Below, one piece after another: positions 17,962 to 25,482 of a stretch of 64,000 bases of DNA. Origin of the DNA: Aestuariispira insulae (GTDB taxonomy: Bacteria > Pseudomonadota > Alphaproteobacteria > UBA8366 > Aestuariispiraceae); contig NZ_QRDW01000002.1 of assembly GCF_003385955.1 (NCBI RefSeq), positions 124,001-188,000 of the forward strand, written 5' to 3'. Below the pieces are notes generated by a model. The model was not told where the DNA came from. It saw nothing but the letters and a program-made list of their open reading frames with translations, and ran no database searches. The position numbers were made by a program, and so were the translations under genes. Numbering within the stretch: the first letter of the stretch is position 1; the number at the start of each line of letters is the position of its first letter.

Positions 17962-18597
17962 TTATTTCGGCGGCGGGGGCGGCAGAGTGGCCCGGGCGCT
18001 GTCGCGTTCACCGATGCGTTCCATATACCCTGACAGATGATTGCTGTCTGCGATCATGGCCGACGATTCCGGTGTTTGTGACAGGTAAAAGAGGATCGGG
18101 AATAGGGCGAGGTCAGCATAGGACAGCTCTTCCCGGGCCAGATGCCCATAGGCCCCGATGGATTTATCCGCCAGATTCAGACATTTTTCGACGCTTTCCA
18201 GGGCTGTGTCGATCCTGGCGCGGTCCGGCTGGCCATCCTCGGTCTTGGGGAAAATATAGCCAAACAGATAATCCAGAATACAGGGGCGGTAATATTCGGT
18301 GTTAATCCGGGAGATCCACTGATCGACACTGGCCGCTGCCATGGGATCTGTTGGCAGGAAGGCCGGGCCTTGGGGGAAACTTTTTTCCAGGTAACGGGCG
18401 ATGGCCTCCGATTCTGCGAGCTTGAAATCGCCATGGCGCATGACGGGGACTCGACCGAATGGATTGATGGCGGTGACCGCATCGCTGTGCGGCATGGCCG
18501 GTTCATGGATATGTTCGATGCCTTTTTCCAGGCACAGCATGCGGATGGAGCGCACATAGGTGGATTGCGGTATGCCGATGATCGTCAGATCTGTCAT
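17962..18597 (-). CDS. Glutathione S-transferase
   Basis: 211 residues. The N-terminal thioredoxin-like domain has 'IIGIPQSTYVRSIRMLCLEKG' (first 26 residues) with the catalytic Ser/Tyr region around 12-14, the cis-proline loop in 'GRVPVM' near 48-53 and 'ESEAIARYLEK' binding glutathione near 63-72. The alpha-helical C-terminal domain follows. The C-terminus ends in a run of prolines before a final Lys. The substrate is unknown. A 12-base-arm inverted repeat lies 25 bases upstream of the start and probably regulates it. Confidence 0.88.
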   Translation of the reverse strand: MTDLTIIGIPQSTYVRSIRMLCLEKGIEHIHEPAMPHSDAVTAINPFGRVPVMRHGDFKLAESEAIARYLEKSFPQGPAFLPTDPMAAASVDQWISRINTEYYRPCILDYLFGYIFPKTEDGQPDRARIDTALESVEKCLNLADKSIGAYGHLAREELSYADLALFPILFYLSQTPESSAMIADSNHLSGYMERIGERDSARATLPPPPPK

Positions 18598-18621
18598 GAG
18601 GGCCGAAACTCCCTGGAATGT

Positions 18622-18651
18622 TATTTATTTAACAATATAGTTAAATAAATA
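18622..18651. promoter_or_regulatory. 30-base perfect inverted repeat upstream of the GST gene
   Basis: TATTTATTTAAC (18622-18633) and GTTAAATAAATA (18640-18651) are exact inverse copies around AATATA. It starts 25 bases upstream of the GST ATG. The length and A+T richness fit an operator for a winged-helix or TetR-like dimer. The regulator is not next to it. Confidence 0.6.
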
Positions 18652-18863
18652 TAGAAGAAAAAAAACTGCGAGGCAAGGGTGAGTTGGTTTTTGATGAAGT
18701 TATGGTTGGAAACTGTCAGATTTTCCACTGGTCACCCCGGCGCTGTTCGATGATATGATCAAGGTCGCATGGATTTGCCTTCCGAGTTTTCCATAAGGAA
18801 ACGGATCAGGCGCATGATGCCTTTGGGGCAGGCTTTTCAAGTCAAAGGACCAGTGACATAACG

Positions 18864-20075
18864 ATGAAATTAATTGGTAAAATTGCCGCTTTCCGCCGGC
18901 GGCGGGGACGATTGTTGGTGGGGATGGTGATCCCGGCGGCGCTGATGGCGGGTGCATCCGGCCAGGGGATGGCCCACGGTATCAAGGAGACAGGCAATCA
19001 TTATGAAGGGGCAACCAAACCCGAACCGATGATTGATATCCTCAACCTGCTGTTTTCCACGGCCGAGGCAGAGGCCCGCATGCGGATCGATGAGGCCGGT
19101 GGTTATCGCTATATCGAGGCGGACGGGTTGCCGGATCACGACACCGGCAGTTTTCCCAACAGGTCCAATCCCAACCGCATCACCGCGCAGGAATATAAAT
19201 TCCGCATGACATTGCGGCCGGAGCAAAGCGGCCGGGTGGAATGGATCGGGCATATGCCCTTTGGAATCGCGATCAATGGCGTGGTGTTTGATCCGTTGAC
19301 CGCGGAATATTGGAACCGCGACCGGCGCTCAGGCTGGAATATCGATGCCCTGAGCGGCGTGATGCTGGGGCTGGACCAGAATAACGCCCATGTCCAGCCG
19401 GACGGTAGCTATCATTATCATGCGGTGCCCACCGGCCTGATCAATCAGTTCGACCGGTCCAGGCCGGTCTTGCTGGGCTATGCGGCTGACGGCTTTCCGA
19501 TTTATGGCCCGGAGGGCTATGCCAGTGGCAAAATCGGGCCGGTCCATGAATTGAAATCCAGCTGGCGTCTGAAGGATGGCAACCGGCCGGGCGGCAGCGA
19601 GGGGCCGGGCGGGCGCTATGACGGCACCTACACCCGGGATTTCGAATATGTCGCCGGGCTAGGGGATCTGGATGAATGCAATGGCCGCTTTGCGCCGACC
19701 CCGGAACATCCCGATGGCATTTACCATTATGTGCTGACCAACAGCTACCCCTATATCCCGCGCTGTTTTTCCGGCACCCCCGACAGCAGTTTCCGGCGCA
19801 AGCCCGGCGGAGGCGGCCAGGGGGGGATTGCCAATATGCCCGGTGAAAAGGTTCGCGGTGTCCGCGACCGGCAGGGAGGGCCGCGGATGGGCGGAATGCC
19901 GCAGGGCGGCGGCGGTCGCCCGGATCTGAATGCCGCGGCTCAGCGCCTTGGCATCAGCATGAATGAATTGCGCGCGGCCCTCGGCCCTCCGCCGCCCAAT
20001 TTTGAACAGGCGGCGCGAACCCTCGGCATTCCAGTGGAGGATCTGATGCGGGCGCTGCATCCGGATCGCTATTGA
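18864..20075 (+). CDS. Secreted YHYH-domain protein
   Basis: 403 residues. A basic N-terminus (RRRR at 11-14) and hydrophobic run end near 'GQGMAHG', so it is exported. The YHYH domain has 'QPDGSYHYHAVPTG' with YHYH at 183-186, then 'LGYAADGFPIYGP' and 'HPDGIYHYVLT'. The domain is found in surface or secreted proteins of unknown function, often with metal-rich context. The tail after about 310 is Gly/Pro/Arg-rich, and two similar short helices ('LNAAAQRLGISMNELRAALG' and 'FEQAARTLGIPVEDLMRAL') close the protein as an internal repeat. It may form an operon with the next gene. Confidence 0.82.
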   Translation: MKLIGKIAAFRRRRGRLLVGMVIPAALMAGASGQGMAHGIKETGNHYEGATKPEPMIDILNLLFSTAEAEARMRIDEAGGYRYIEADGLPDHDTGSFPNRSNPNRITAQEYKFRMTLRPEQSGRVEWIGHMPFGIAINGVVFDPLTAEYWNRDRRSGWNIDALSGVMLGLDQNNAHVQPDGSYHYHAVPTGLINQFDRSRPVLLGYAADGFPIYGPEGYASGKIGPVHELKSSWRLKDGNRPGGSEGPGGRYDGTYTRDFEYVAGLGDLDECNGRFAPTPEHPDGIYHYVLTNSYPYIPRCFSGTPDSSFRRKPGGGGQGGIANMPGEKVRGVRDRQGGPRMGGMPQGGGGRPDLNAAAQRLGISMNELRAALGPPPPNFEQAARTLGIPVEDLMRALHPDRY

Positions 20076-20143
20076 TTGTTTTTGCCAGCTGATTAAAAGG
20101 AGGGGCAGCGGGCTGATGGTTGCCGCCGGTCACGATATGGGGA

Positions 20144-20728
20144 ATGAAATTGAGCAGGCTGTTTTTTGTGGTGCCGCTGATCTTTTTGGTGGCGGCTGGC
20201 GCGCAGGCCCAGGAAAAAGACTCTCCCCAGCAAGAATATATGCATGACGCCATTGAGATGGTGAAGTTGGGCTATGGTGAATATCATGGCACGCATCTCA
20301 GAATGTCGCATTTCATGACCGAGGAAGTGACGGTTGCCCAGGCCCAGGCACTTGTCCGGTTGGTTCCGTCATACAACGCCTTTGTCGGCGATCTGGTCGC
20401 CACCGGATTGGCGCGGTTTGACGGGCGGGTGCGTGGGGTCAGATTTGGCCGGCGCGGCTCACCCGTACTGGAAATCCTATTGCCCCATACTCAGCCTGGA
20501 AACGGTTTTCCAGCGGACAAAACTGGGCAAGAGACAGCGGGCGCTCGGCGCTCGGCTGACGATTTGCTGATCGGGTTTTCCAAGGATGATGTCAGGGAAG
20601 GCAAGGCGCTTCGTGTGCAGGACGCACTGCTGGTCGCGGAGTTGCGCCAAATGTTTGAGGGGCGTTTGCTGGCGGATGGTTTTGCCTATTCCGCCAGGCT
20701 GCGAAAGGTGGTGGTCCGCTGGGACTGA
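20144..20728 (+). CDS. Secreted protein of unknown function
   Basis: 194 residues from ATG 20144 with a signal peptide 'MKLSRLFFVVPLIFLVAA' ending at 'AQAQ'. The mature part is charged, with 'EYMHDAIEMVKLGYGEYHG' near the N-terminus and no family I recognise. It starts 68 bases after the YHYH gene on the same strand, so the two secreted products may work together. An upstream TTG at 20120 is in frame but would spoil the signal peptide. Confidence 0.6.
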   Translation: MKLSRLFFVVPLIFLVAAGAQAQEKDSPQQEYMHDAIEMVKLGYGEYHGTHLRMSHFMTEEVTVAQAQALVRLVPSYNAFVGDLVATGLARFDGRVRGVRFGRRGSPVLEILLPHTQPGNGFPADKTGQETAGARRSADDLLIGFSKDDVREGKALRVQDALLVAELRQMFEGRLLADGFAYSARLRKVVVRWD

Positions 20729-20813
20729 GAGGGCGGGCGCACAGAATTTGGCGGGATAATAATTAGGGGCCGCTTGATGCTACGCCAGCTTTGCGGCCCC
20801 TCCAGCCACACAG

Positions 20814-21170
20814 TCAAACGGCAATATGGTTTTCCCAGTCGATGATGCTGTAGCATTCATATTTGTCGCTGGCCCCCAGCAGGGTTAGGTGGCGGGCGCC
20901 CGAAAATTCAAGCAGCAGATTGGCCTCATCCACCGGTTTTGCCTGCTCGATCTTCTGGTCGAGCAAAAGCGCAAGCTCTTTGCTTTCCGCCGGATTGTTG
21001 GCGGAGATCGCTTTCAGGTCCGCACCGATGCTCAAAAGGCAGTCTTCTTCGACGGTGATGGTTAGGTCCTGGTCAAAATTCAAAAGCACCTGATGGGATT
21101 CCACGCAGACCTGTCGCAGGGTGCGGCCGATCAGGAAGCTCAGGTCGATATTCTTTTCCAAGGGGTACAT
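20814..21170 (-). CDS. Uncharacterised cytoplasmic protein (DUF6188-like?)
   Basis: 118 residues, no signal or membrane segment. The pattern 'LIGRTLRQVCVESHQVLLNFD' then 'LLLEFSGARHLTLLGASDKYECYSI' resembles short proteins annotated as DUF6188, but I hold this loosely. The ATG at 21170 has GAGAGG nine bases upstream. It lies 60 bases downstream of the next small gene on the same strand and may share its transcript. Confidence 0.6.
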   Translation of the reverse strand: MYPLEKNIDLSFLIGRTLRQVCVESHQVLLNFDQDLTITVEEDCLLSIGADLKAISANNPAESKELALLLDQKIEQAKPVDEANLLLEFSGARHLTLLGASDKYECYSIIDWENHIAV

Positions 21171-21230
21171 GGATGTGACCTCTCATTTATGCAGGTAAGT
21201 CGTTCAAGCGGTTATTGTCTGGTTCAAACC

Positions 21231-21443
21231 TCAGCCATAGCGTCGGAGCAGGGAGACCGTTTCTTCCAGGCCTTCCTGACTAATGGTGCCGCTGTTCAGG
21301 GCGGCGAACAAAAGTTTTAATGCATCCTCACTGGTGCGGCAGGTGGCCATCATCAGCTTGGCTTCCATCAATGCATTATCGCCATCGATCGTGATTTGCG
21401 GCGGTGAAACAGATTGCGGATCGTCAACCGGGACATTTGACAT
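21231..21443 (-). CDS. Small acidic hypothetical protein
   Basis: 70 residues from ATG 21443, which is preceded by GGAGGA about ten bases upstream. A start at 21473 is unlikely because the ribosome site lies inside it. The sequence is mostly helical ('NALMEAKLMMATCRTSEDALKLL' in parts). No family recognised. It probably precedes the 118-residue gene in one operon. Confidence 0.55.
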   Translation of the reverse strand: MSNVPVDDPQSVSPPQITIDGDNALMEAKLMMATCRTSEDALKLLFAALNSGTISQEGLEETVSLLRRYG

Positions 21444-21873
21444 GTCACCCGTTCCTCCTTCGTGCAGCCGCAAGTCTCTTTTCCGCTGCCATCGGAAGAC
21501 TTGCAGTATTCAACGATACCCATCCACGAAAGTGAAGCTAACGCCGAAGCAAGGGGTTGTAAACGATTATAGATTGCAATTTAGCTAAATTTTTCGGGAA
21601 AACTTCACGCAATTTCAAATGGTTGGATAACTAATTGCGACACGGGTAGGGGAGTCGGCTTGTTCTGCTGTAAGCTTAAAGATGTGCCATTTTCTGTGGT
21701 GGATTGCCTGGTGGCGAGGGCTTGAGAAAAATGGGAAATCAAACCGGATCAAAGGGTTTTGCCGGGCTTGTTGACGCGGATAGGTGGTCTGGGTAAGGGC
21801 CTATGCCACCTTAGTGCTGCGAAAAAAGCCGGTAATGGGAATCACAAAAATCTAGGGGGGAGGCGGGCTGGAA
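21444..21873. other. Intergenic gap before the phage-type block
   Basis: 430 bases, A+T-rich near 21550-21640 and mixed afterwards. It must hold the promoter of the two small leftward genes. I found no long frame and no RNA gene. It may contain one edge of the phage-derived block to its right. Confidence 0.4.
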
Positions 21874-22350
21874 TCAGTCCTCGAACCTCAGATACTGATG
21901 GCGGCCGGCACGGATGGTGGTGATGGTGCGATAACCTTTTCGTTCCGGCATGGGTTTGGCCTGGACGCCTGCGGCGATCCGGTTGCGAATTTTTGCCATC
22001 GAAGGCCTCGCCAGCAGGCTGCGCTGCAAAACGCCGCCCTTGCGGTTCTGGTTTTCCGGTTCCGGCGCGCGCACCAGATAAAGATGATCCGGATTGACGC
22101 AATTGGGATTGCTGCAGCGGTGATGAATGGTCATGCCGTCTTGGACCGGGCCATTGAACAATTCATAGGCGCGTTTATAGGCGGTAACGATCGGTGCACC
22201 CGGATGCAGACCGATGGCGGCGACCAGCCCTTCGTGGCCAAGGACCTGCCGGCCTTTCCAGACCCAACAATCCTCTGGGTCCTGATCCGGGACATCGACA
22301 AATTCCAGGAAGGACTGCTGTGGGTCGGGCTGATAGCTTTCGTCTTGCAT
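21874..22350 (-). CDS. HNH endonuclease-like protein
   Basis: 158 residues. The centre shows the His-Me finger of HNH_3-type nucleases: 'AYELFNGPV' followed by 'TIHHRCSNPNCVNPDHL', with paired histidines, Asn and a final His. An upstream 'DCWVWKG' is common in phage-borne homing-type HNH proteins. The C-terminal third is basic. Start is uncertain: ATG 22350 is used here, and a TTG at 22362 would add four residues. It cuts DNA if active; its site is unknown. Confidence 0.8.
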   Translation of the reverse strand: MQDESYQPDPQQSFLEFVDVPDQDPEDCWVWKGRQVLGHEGLVAAIGLHPGAPIVTAYKRAYELFNGPVQDGMTIHHRCSNPNCVNPDHLYLVRAPEPENQNRKGGVLQRSLLARPSMAKIRNRIAAGVQAKPMPERKGYRTITTIRAGRHQYLRFED

Positions 22351-22619
22351 CGTGCGTTTCAATATATGCCAGGGTCAAAAAAAGGCCGGTCCGCCGTCCG
22401 TATTCATGAAAAATGCGTTTGGCGGATAAGCTGCGACTCCTAGGGGAATCGCGACCGAATCGAGTATCACCTTGAAGTGATTTGATTCCTCGGTCAAGAG
22501 TCCCCTTGACTCTTTTCGGAATCGGACGGAATCGGAAATCAAACCGGTTCCGCAACCGTCCTTGCTAAGCCCCACGCTCACGGCATCCGGTGTCGGGAAT
22601 TTTTTTTGAGAAATCGCCG
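22351..22619. other. Gap with short repeats inside the phage-type block
   Basis: 269 bases without a supported gene. It carries a hairpin AAGAGT-N7-ACTCTT (22496-22514) followed by a T run, an inverted repeat ATCAC-N6-GTGAT near 22465-22480, and a perfect tandem CGGAATCGGA (22517-22526 and 22527-22536). These could be a terminator or protein-binding sites. Confidence 0.45.
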
Positions 22620-22865
22620 TCAGGGGGCCTGGGAAGACCGGAGCAGGGCTTGTTCCTGGCGCTGCCAGCGCGACTCGGCACGACCCGCCTGTTCAAGGCG
22701 CTCATTTTCGCAGGTGATGTTCGGGCCGAAGGCTTCATCAACCCCATCGGACAGATAGCTTTCCAACTCATCGTGATCCAGGTCCGGTTCACGGGCGCAG
22801 GCAAAGGCCATCAGCCCCTGTTTCAACCGGTTCTTCCGGTCTGCAATGTCCTGGCAATGCAGCAT
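22620..22865 (-). CDS. Small phage-type hypothetical protein
   Basis: 81 residues, highly charged and mostly helical, with 'DIADRKNRLKQGLMAFACA' near the start and 'LLRSSQAP' at the end. No family recognised. ATG 22865 has GGGGGA upstream. It has a near-consensus promoter (TTGACG, 17 bases, TATGAT) whose -10 lies in a perfect palindrome similar to the site upstream of the repressor gene. It is therefore probably repressed by the neighbouring S24 protein. Confidence 0.65.
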   Translation of the reverse strand: MLHCQDIADRKNRLKQGLMAFACAREPDLDHDELESYLSDGVDEAFGPNITCENERLEQAGRAESRWQRQEQALLRSSQAP

Positions 22866-22887
22866 TTTTCCCCCATGTGATGTTGGA

Positions 22888-22921
22888 TATTCATCATAAT
22901 GATGAATATATACATCGTCAA
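22888..22921 (-). promoter_or_regulatory. Promoter and repressor operator for the 81-residue gene
   Basis: On the minus strand, -35 TTGACG (22921-22916) and -10 TATGAT (22898-22893) are separated by 17 bases. The -10 lies in TATTCATCAT-A-ATGATGAATA (22888-22908), a perfect inverted repeat with ten-base arms. Binding there would block the promoter. Confidence 0.7.
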
Positions 22922-22924
22922 GAG

Positions 22925-23689
22925 TCAGATACCCATCAGTTCGTTTAACGGCAGGATACGGTGGATGGCGCGTACGTCACCCAGGGGAAGTTCCAGATTG
23001 GTCTTGGGGTTAAACTGTTCCAGATAGAGGGTCTCGTCACTTTTGCGGATCAGTTTTTTACAATAGGACTGGATTTCGGCATGCAGGCCGTTTTGCATCT
23101 GGATGACGACAAAATCGCCGGGCCGGGCGGGGCGGTGCGGGTTCACATAAACCAGCTCGCCCGGATAGAAACGCGGTTCCATGCTGTCGCCTTCGATATA
23201 GACCGCATAGACATCGGCGGCATTGGCAATGCCGGGCGGGCGTCGAACATAGTCGACCGCGGTCATTTCCAGGGAAAAGGCCCCTTCACCCAGAGAGCCC
23301 GCAGCGGTCCCGAAAACCGGGACATTCAAAGGCATTTCATGGCGTGGGGGAAAAGCGGATCCACCTGCCGGGCGCGCGGCTATGATCTCAGAAGATGCAG
23401 GATGACCGGCGGGTGCAGCAGGAGAAGGCCCGGCGCCGGAAACCAGCCATTCAAAGGTGCAATCGAGCACGTGGGCCAGTTTCAGCAATGTATCCGCCCG
23501 CGGGTTTTTCGAACGTCCGTCTAATATGGATTTCAGGCTGGTCCGGTCGAGGCCGGCGCGGCTGGAGGCGGCATTGGCGCTGATCCCCAAGGTTTCCAGC
23601 CGCTGGCGGATCCGGCCAGGCAGATCCTCGGCGGCGATGTCGGCCGGGTCGGAATGGGTGATGGATTGCGGTGTATTATCCTCTGGCAT
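22925..23689 (-). CDS. Phage-type repressor, XRE helix-turn-helix plus S24 peptidase domain
   Basis: 254 residues. An N-terminal helix-turn-helix (about 20-82) reads 'ANAASSRAGLDRTSLKSILDG', in parts, with 'LLKLAHVLDC'. The C-terminal LexA-like S24 domain (about 150-250) has the Ser-containing 'EGDSMEPRFYPGE' and 'PGDFVVIQM', so self-cleavage on DNA damage is possible. ATG 23689 is chosen because upstream sequence is promoter. Its -10 region carries a palindrome built of the same ATGATG/CATCAT elements as the next operator. It is the likely master switch of the block. Confidence 0.88.
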   Translation of the reverse strand: MPEDNTPQSITHSDPADIAAEDLPGRIRQRLETLGISANAASSRAGLDRTSLKSILDGRSKNPRADTLLKLAHVLDCTFEWLVSGAGPSPAAPAGHPASSEIIAARPAGGSAFPPRHEMPLNVPVFGTAAGSLGEGAFSLEMTAVDYVRRPPGIANAADVYAVYIEGDSMEPRFYPGELVYVNPHRPARPGDFVVIQMQNGLHAEIQSYCKKLIRKSDETLYLEQFNPKTNLELPLGDVRAIHRILPLNELMGI

Positions 23690-23734
23690 GGCGGGGTCTC
23701 TTCTTCCCGTAGGAGTGGAAAATTTTCCTTGACG

Positions 23735-23778
23735 ATGATGTATAAAATCATCATAGTGGAAAACATTCAGGAAATCAA
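23735..23778 (-). promoter_or_regulatory. Autoregulated promoter/operator of the repressor gene
   Basis: On the minus strand, -35 TTGATT (23778-23773) and -10 TATGAT (23755-23750) are separated by 17 bases. The inverted repeat ATGATG (23735-23740) / CATCAT (23749-23754) with eight bases between overlaps the -10. A TTGACG hexamer at 23729-23734 faces the divergent gene. Confidence 0.65.
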
Positions 23779-23832
23779 CAGCCAGACATTGCCATAGGCA
23801 CAGCGCCACCGTTTTCGGGGAAAGGATCCTTC

Positions 23833-24054
23833 ATGACCTATTGCCGGAAGCCGGATTACGATCCGGCAACCTTAAAAAAGAACAAAACAGAAACAAAAGA
23901 AAGAAAACTGCGCCGCTGCCTGGCCGGCGGCTGTGGGCGGATGTTCCCCAGCAGCTGGGCGGGGGAACGGATCTGCCCGGACTGCCGGCGCGGTGATGCC
24001 TATCAGGCCGGGGAAAACCCGTTCGAGGAAATCGTGCAGTTTGGCCATCACTGA
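23833..24054 (+). CDS. Small zinc-ribbon protein
   Basis: 73 residues. Four cysteines at 29, 34, 48 and 51 (CLAGGC ... CPDC) form a likely zinc ribbon; the N-terminus is very basic (KKNKTETKERKLRR). Such proteins are frequent in alphaproteobacterial prophages and may bind nucleic acid. It is divergent from the repressor across the shared operator region. AAGGAT lies about eight bases before the ATG. Confidence 0.65.
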   Translation: MTYCRKPDYDPATLKKNKTETKERKLRRCLAGGCGRMFPSSWAGERICPDCRRGDAYQAGENPFEEIVQFGHH

Positions 24055-24073
24055 AGCGGGAGGCAGGGGGAAT

Positions 24074-24520
24074 ATGACGGACAAGAGAAGCCAGCGGTTG
24101 CGCCGGGATGTGATGGAAAAGCTGGAGGCGACGGGACGGCTGAAATCCGATCAGCTGATGGCGGTGGAGGATATCCGCCGCATCTGGCATGCCTTTGGGC
24201 GCGGATTGTTTCCGGCGGCTCGTGATATTTCCAGCCCACGGGTGGACGGGACAAGGCGCTTTGTCGATCCCATTGCCCGAATGCGGGATGGCGAGGCGGC
24301 GCTTTATCGCAACCGTTACAAGGCTTGGGCCGATTGGGCGGGCAGACAGGAAATTGCGAACCGGGGTGGGAAGCGGCTGACCCTGCTGCAGCTCACCTAT
24401 GACATGGTGATCGACAATTGGGGGCCGCGGCAATGGGAGGATTGCCATAAGGTGCGCCATGGCACAGCAACCAGGCAGCTGGCATTGGCGCTGGATCGGT
24501 ATCTCGACGGGTTTGATTGA
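24074..24520 (+). CDS. Phage-type hypothetical protein
   Basis: 148 residues, basic at the start, with tryptophan-rich segments 'YKAWADWAGRQE' and 'DNWGPRQWEDCHKVRHG'. No signal peptide. I do not recognise a named family; the position behind the zinc-ribbon gene and the separate terminator suggest an early-region phage protein. The ATG at 24074 has AGGGGGA upstream and lies 19 bases after the previous stop, so the two genes form an operon. Confidence 0.6.
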   Translation: MTDKRSQRLRRDVMEKLEATGRLKSDQLMAVEDIRRIWHAFGRGLFPAARDISSPRVDGTRRFVDPIARMRDGEAALYRNRYKAWADWAGRQEIANRGGKRLTLLQLTYDMVIDNWGPRQWEDCHKVRHGTATRQLALALDRYLDGFD

Positions 24521-24551
24521 TGAGTATTCTCCTGTGTTAAGCGGGATTGGG

Positions 24552-24577
24552 GAGGGGCCGACGGCCCCTCTTTTTTT
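24552..24577 (+). terminator. Strong intrinsic terminator
   Basis: GAGGGGCC and GGCCCCTC pair perfectly around GAC and are followed by T7 (24571-24577). It closes the rightward operon of the phage-type block. Confidence 0.9.
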
Positions 24578-24665
24578 GTACCGATAGTTTGATGCGCGTC
24601 ATTGACGGTTGCCGGATCGGGAGGCATCTTTTGGCAGGTTTTTTACAACGAGTGCGGGTGACGGG

Positions 24666-25448
24666 ATGAAACATCGGGCACAGGTGTTTCCGCAGGGGCA
24701 GGCTTTGTTTCTGGAAGGGGACCCATCAGACAGTGTGATGGTGATCGTGCGTGGGCGGATTGCCCTGCAACGTCATTTGGAGGGGGTGGAAAAGACCATC
24801 GCCCATCTGGGTGCGGGCGAAATCCTGGGTGAGGGGGCGGTTTTCGGTCAGCATCGCCATACGGTGACCGCCAAGGCGGTGGAGGAAACCGAGGTGCTGA
24901 CGCTGTCCTCCCGGGAGGCACGCAAGCAATTTGAGAAGGCCCCGCAATTCGTGCGCAAAATGGTGGCTTCCTTGTCTGACCGGCTGCGTAACGCCTATGA
25001 GTTTCCTGACGGCACCGGTCAGGAGGTGCCTCATGCCCATCTGCTCAATGGTTGGGGCGGCGAGGGGGTCGAACTGCCCTATGGCATCCGCATTGAGGCG
25101 GCCACGCCGGAAGTGGCCGAACAACTGCATGAAGGTATTGATGCGGAGGTCCTGCCATTCACGGTGGCCAATGCACGCGGTAACGGGGCGGCAGCCTTTA
25201 ACCGCAATTCGCTGAAACTGTCGCTGCCGACCTGCGGTGATTTTGCCAGCCCGCATTTTGAGTTGATCTACCGTCATGACAGAATTTGTGTGCGCGATCT
25301 GGGCGGGCGCGCCGGAACCCGGGTCAATGGCAAGAAAATAAGCCGCTTTGACCGGGCGGCGGTGGAAAAGCTCAGCCCCGGCCCGAACCGGGTGATGGCA
25401 GGCGGTGATGATAGCGCGGTCGGTTTCATCATCACGCTGAGTGAGTAG
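24666..25448 (+). CDS. Cyclic-nucleotide-binding-like plus FHA-like protein
   Basis: 260 residues. The N-terminal half (about 1-115) has the CNB/Crp beta-roll: 'LFLEGDPSDSVMVIVRGRIAL' in parts, 'LGAGEILGEGAVF' and 'EVLTLSSREAR'. There is no helix-turn-helix. The C-terminal part (about 180-258) resembles an FHA domain with 'SPHFEL', 'VRDLGGRAGT' and 'VNGKKI'; the usual Asn of the NGT loop is Ala and the early Gly-Arg is missing, so phosphothreonine binding may be weak. Start uncertain: ATG 24666, with a TTG at 24609 possible. The next gene, a methyltransferase, follows at 34 bases. Confidence 0.75.
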   Translation: MKHRAQVFPQGQALFLEGDPSDSVMVIVRGRIALQRHLEGVEKTIAHLGAGEILGEGAVFGQHRHTVTAKAVEETEVLTLSSREARKQFEKAPQFVRKMVASLSDRLRNAYEFPDGTGQEVPHAHLLNGWGGEGVELPYGIRIEAATPEVAEQLHEGIDAEVLPFTVANARGNGAAAFNRNSLKLSLPTCGDFASPHFELIYRHDRICVRDLGGRAGTRVNGKKISRFDRAAVEKLSPGPNRVMAGGDDSAVGFIITLSE

Positions 25449-25482
25449 TAAAACCATCAGCTTTAACGGGGGAAGTGTATCA

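Larger units (their letters stand above)
21874..24580. mobile_element. Phage-type control block (prophage remnant)
   Basis: Contains an HNH nuclease, a small gene, an XRE-S24 repressor, a divergent zinc-ribbon protein and a 148-residue protein, with two related operator/promoter regions and a terminator at its right end. This is the layout of a phage immunity region. No integrase, tRNA or attachment repeat was found, so the limits are estimated. It may be a remnant. Confidence 0.5.
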
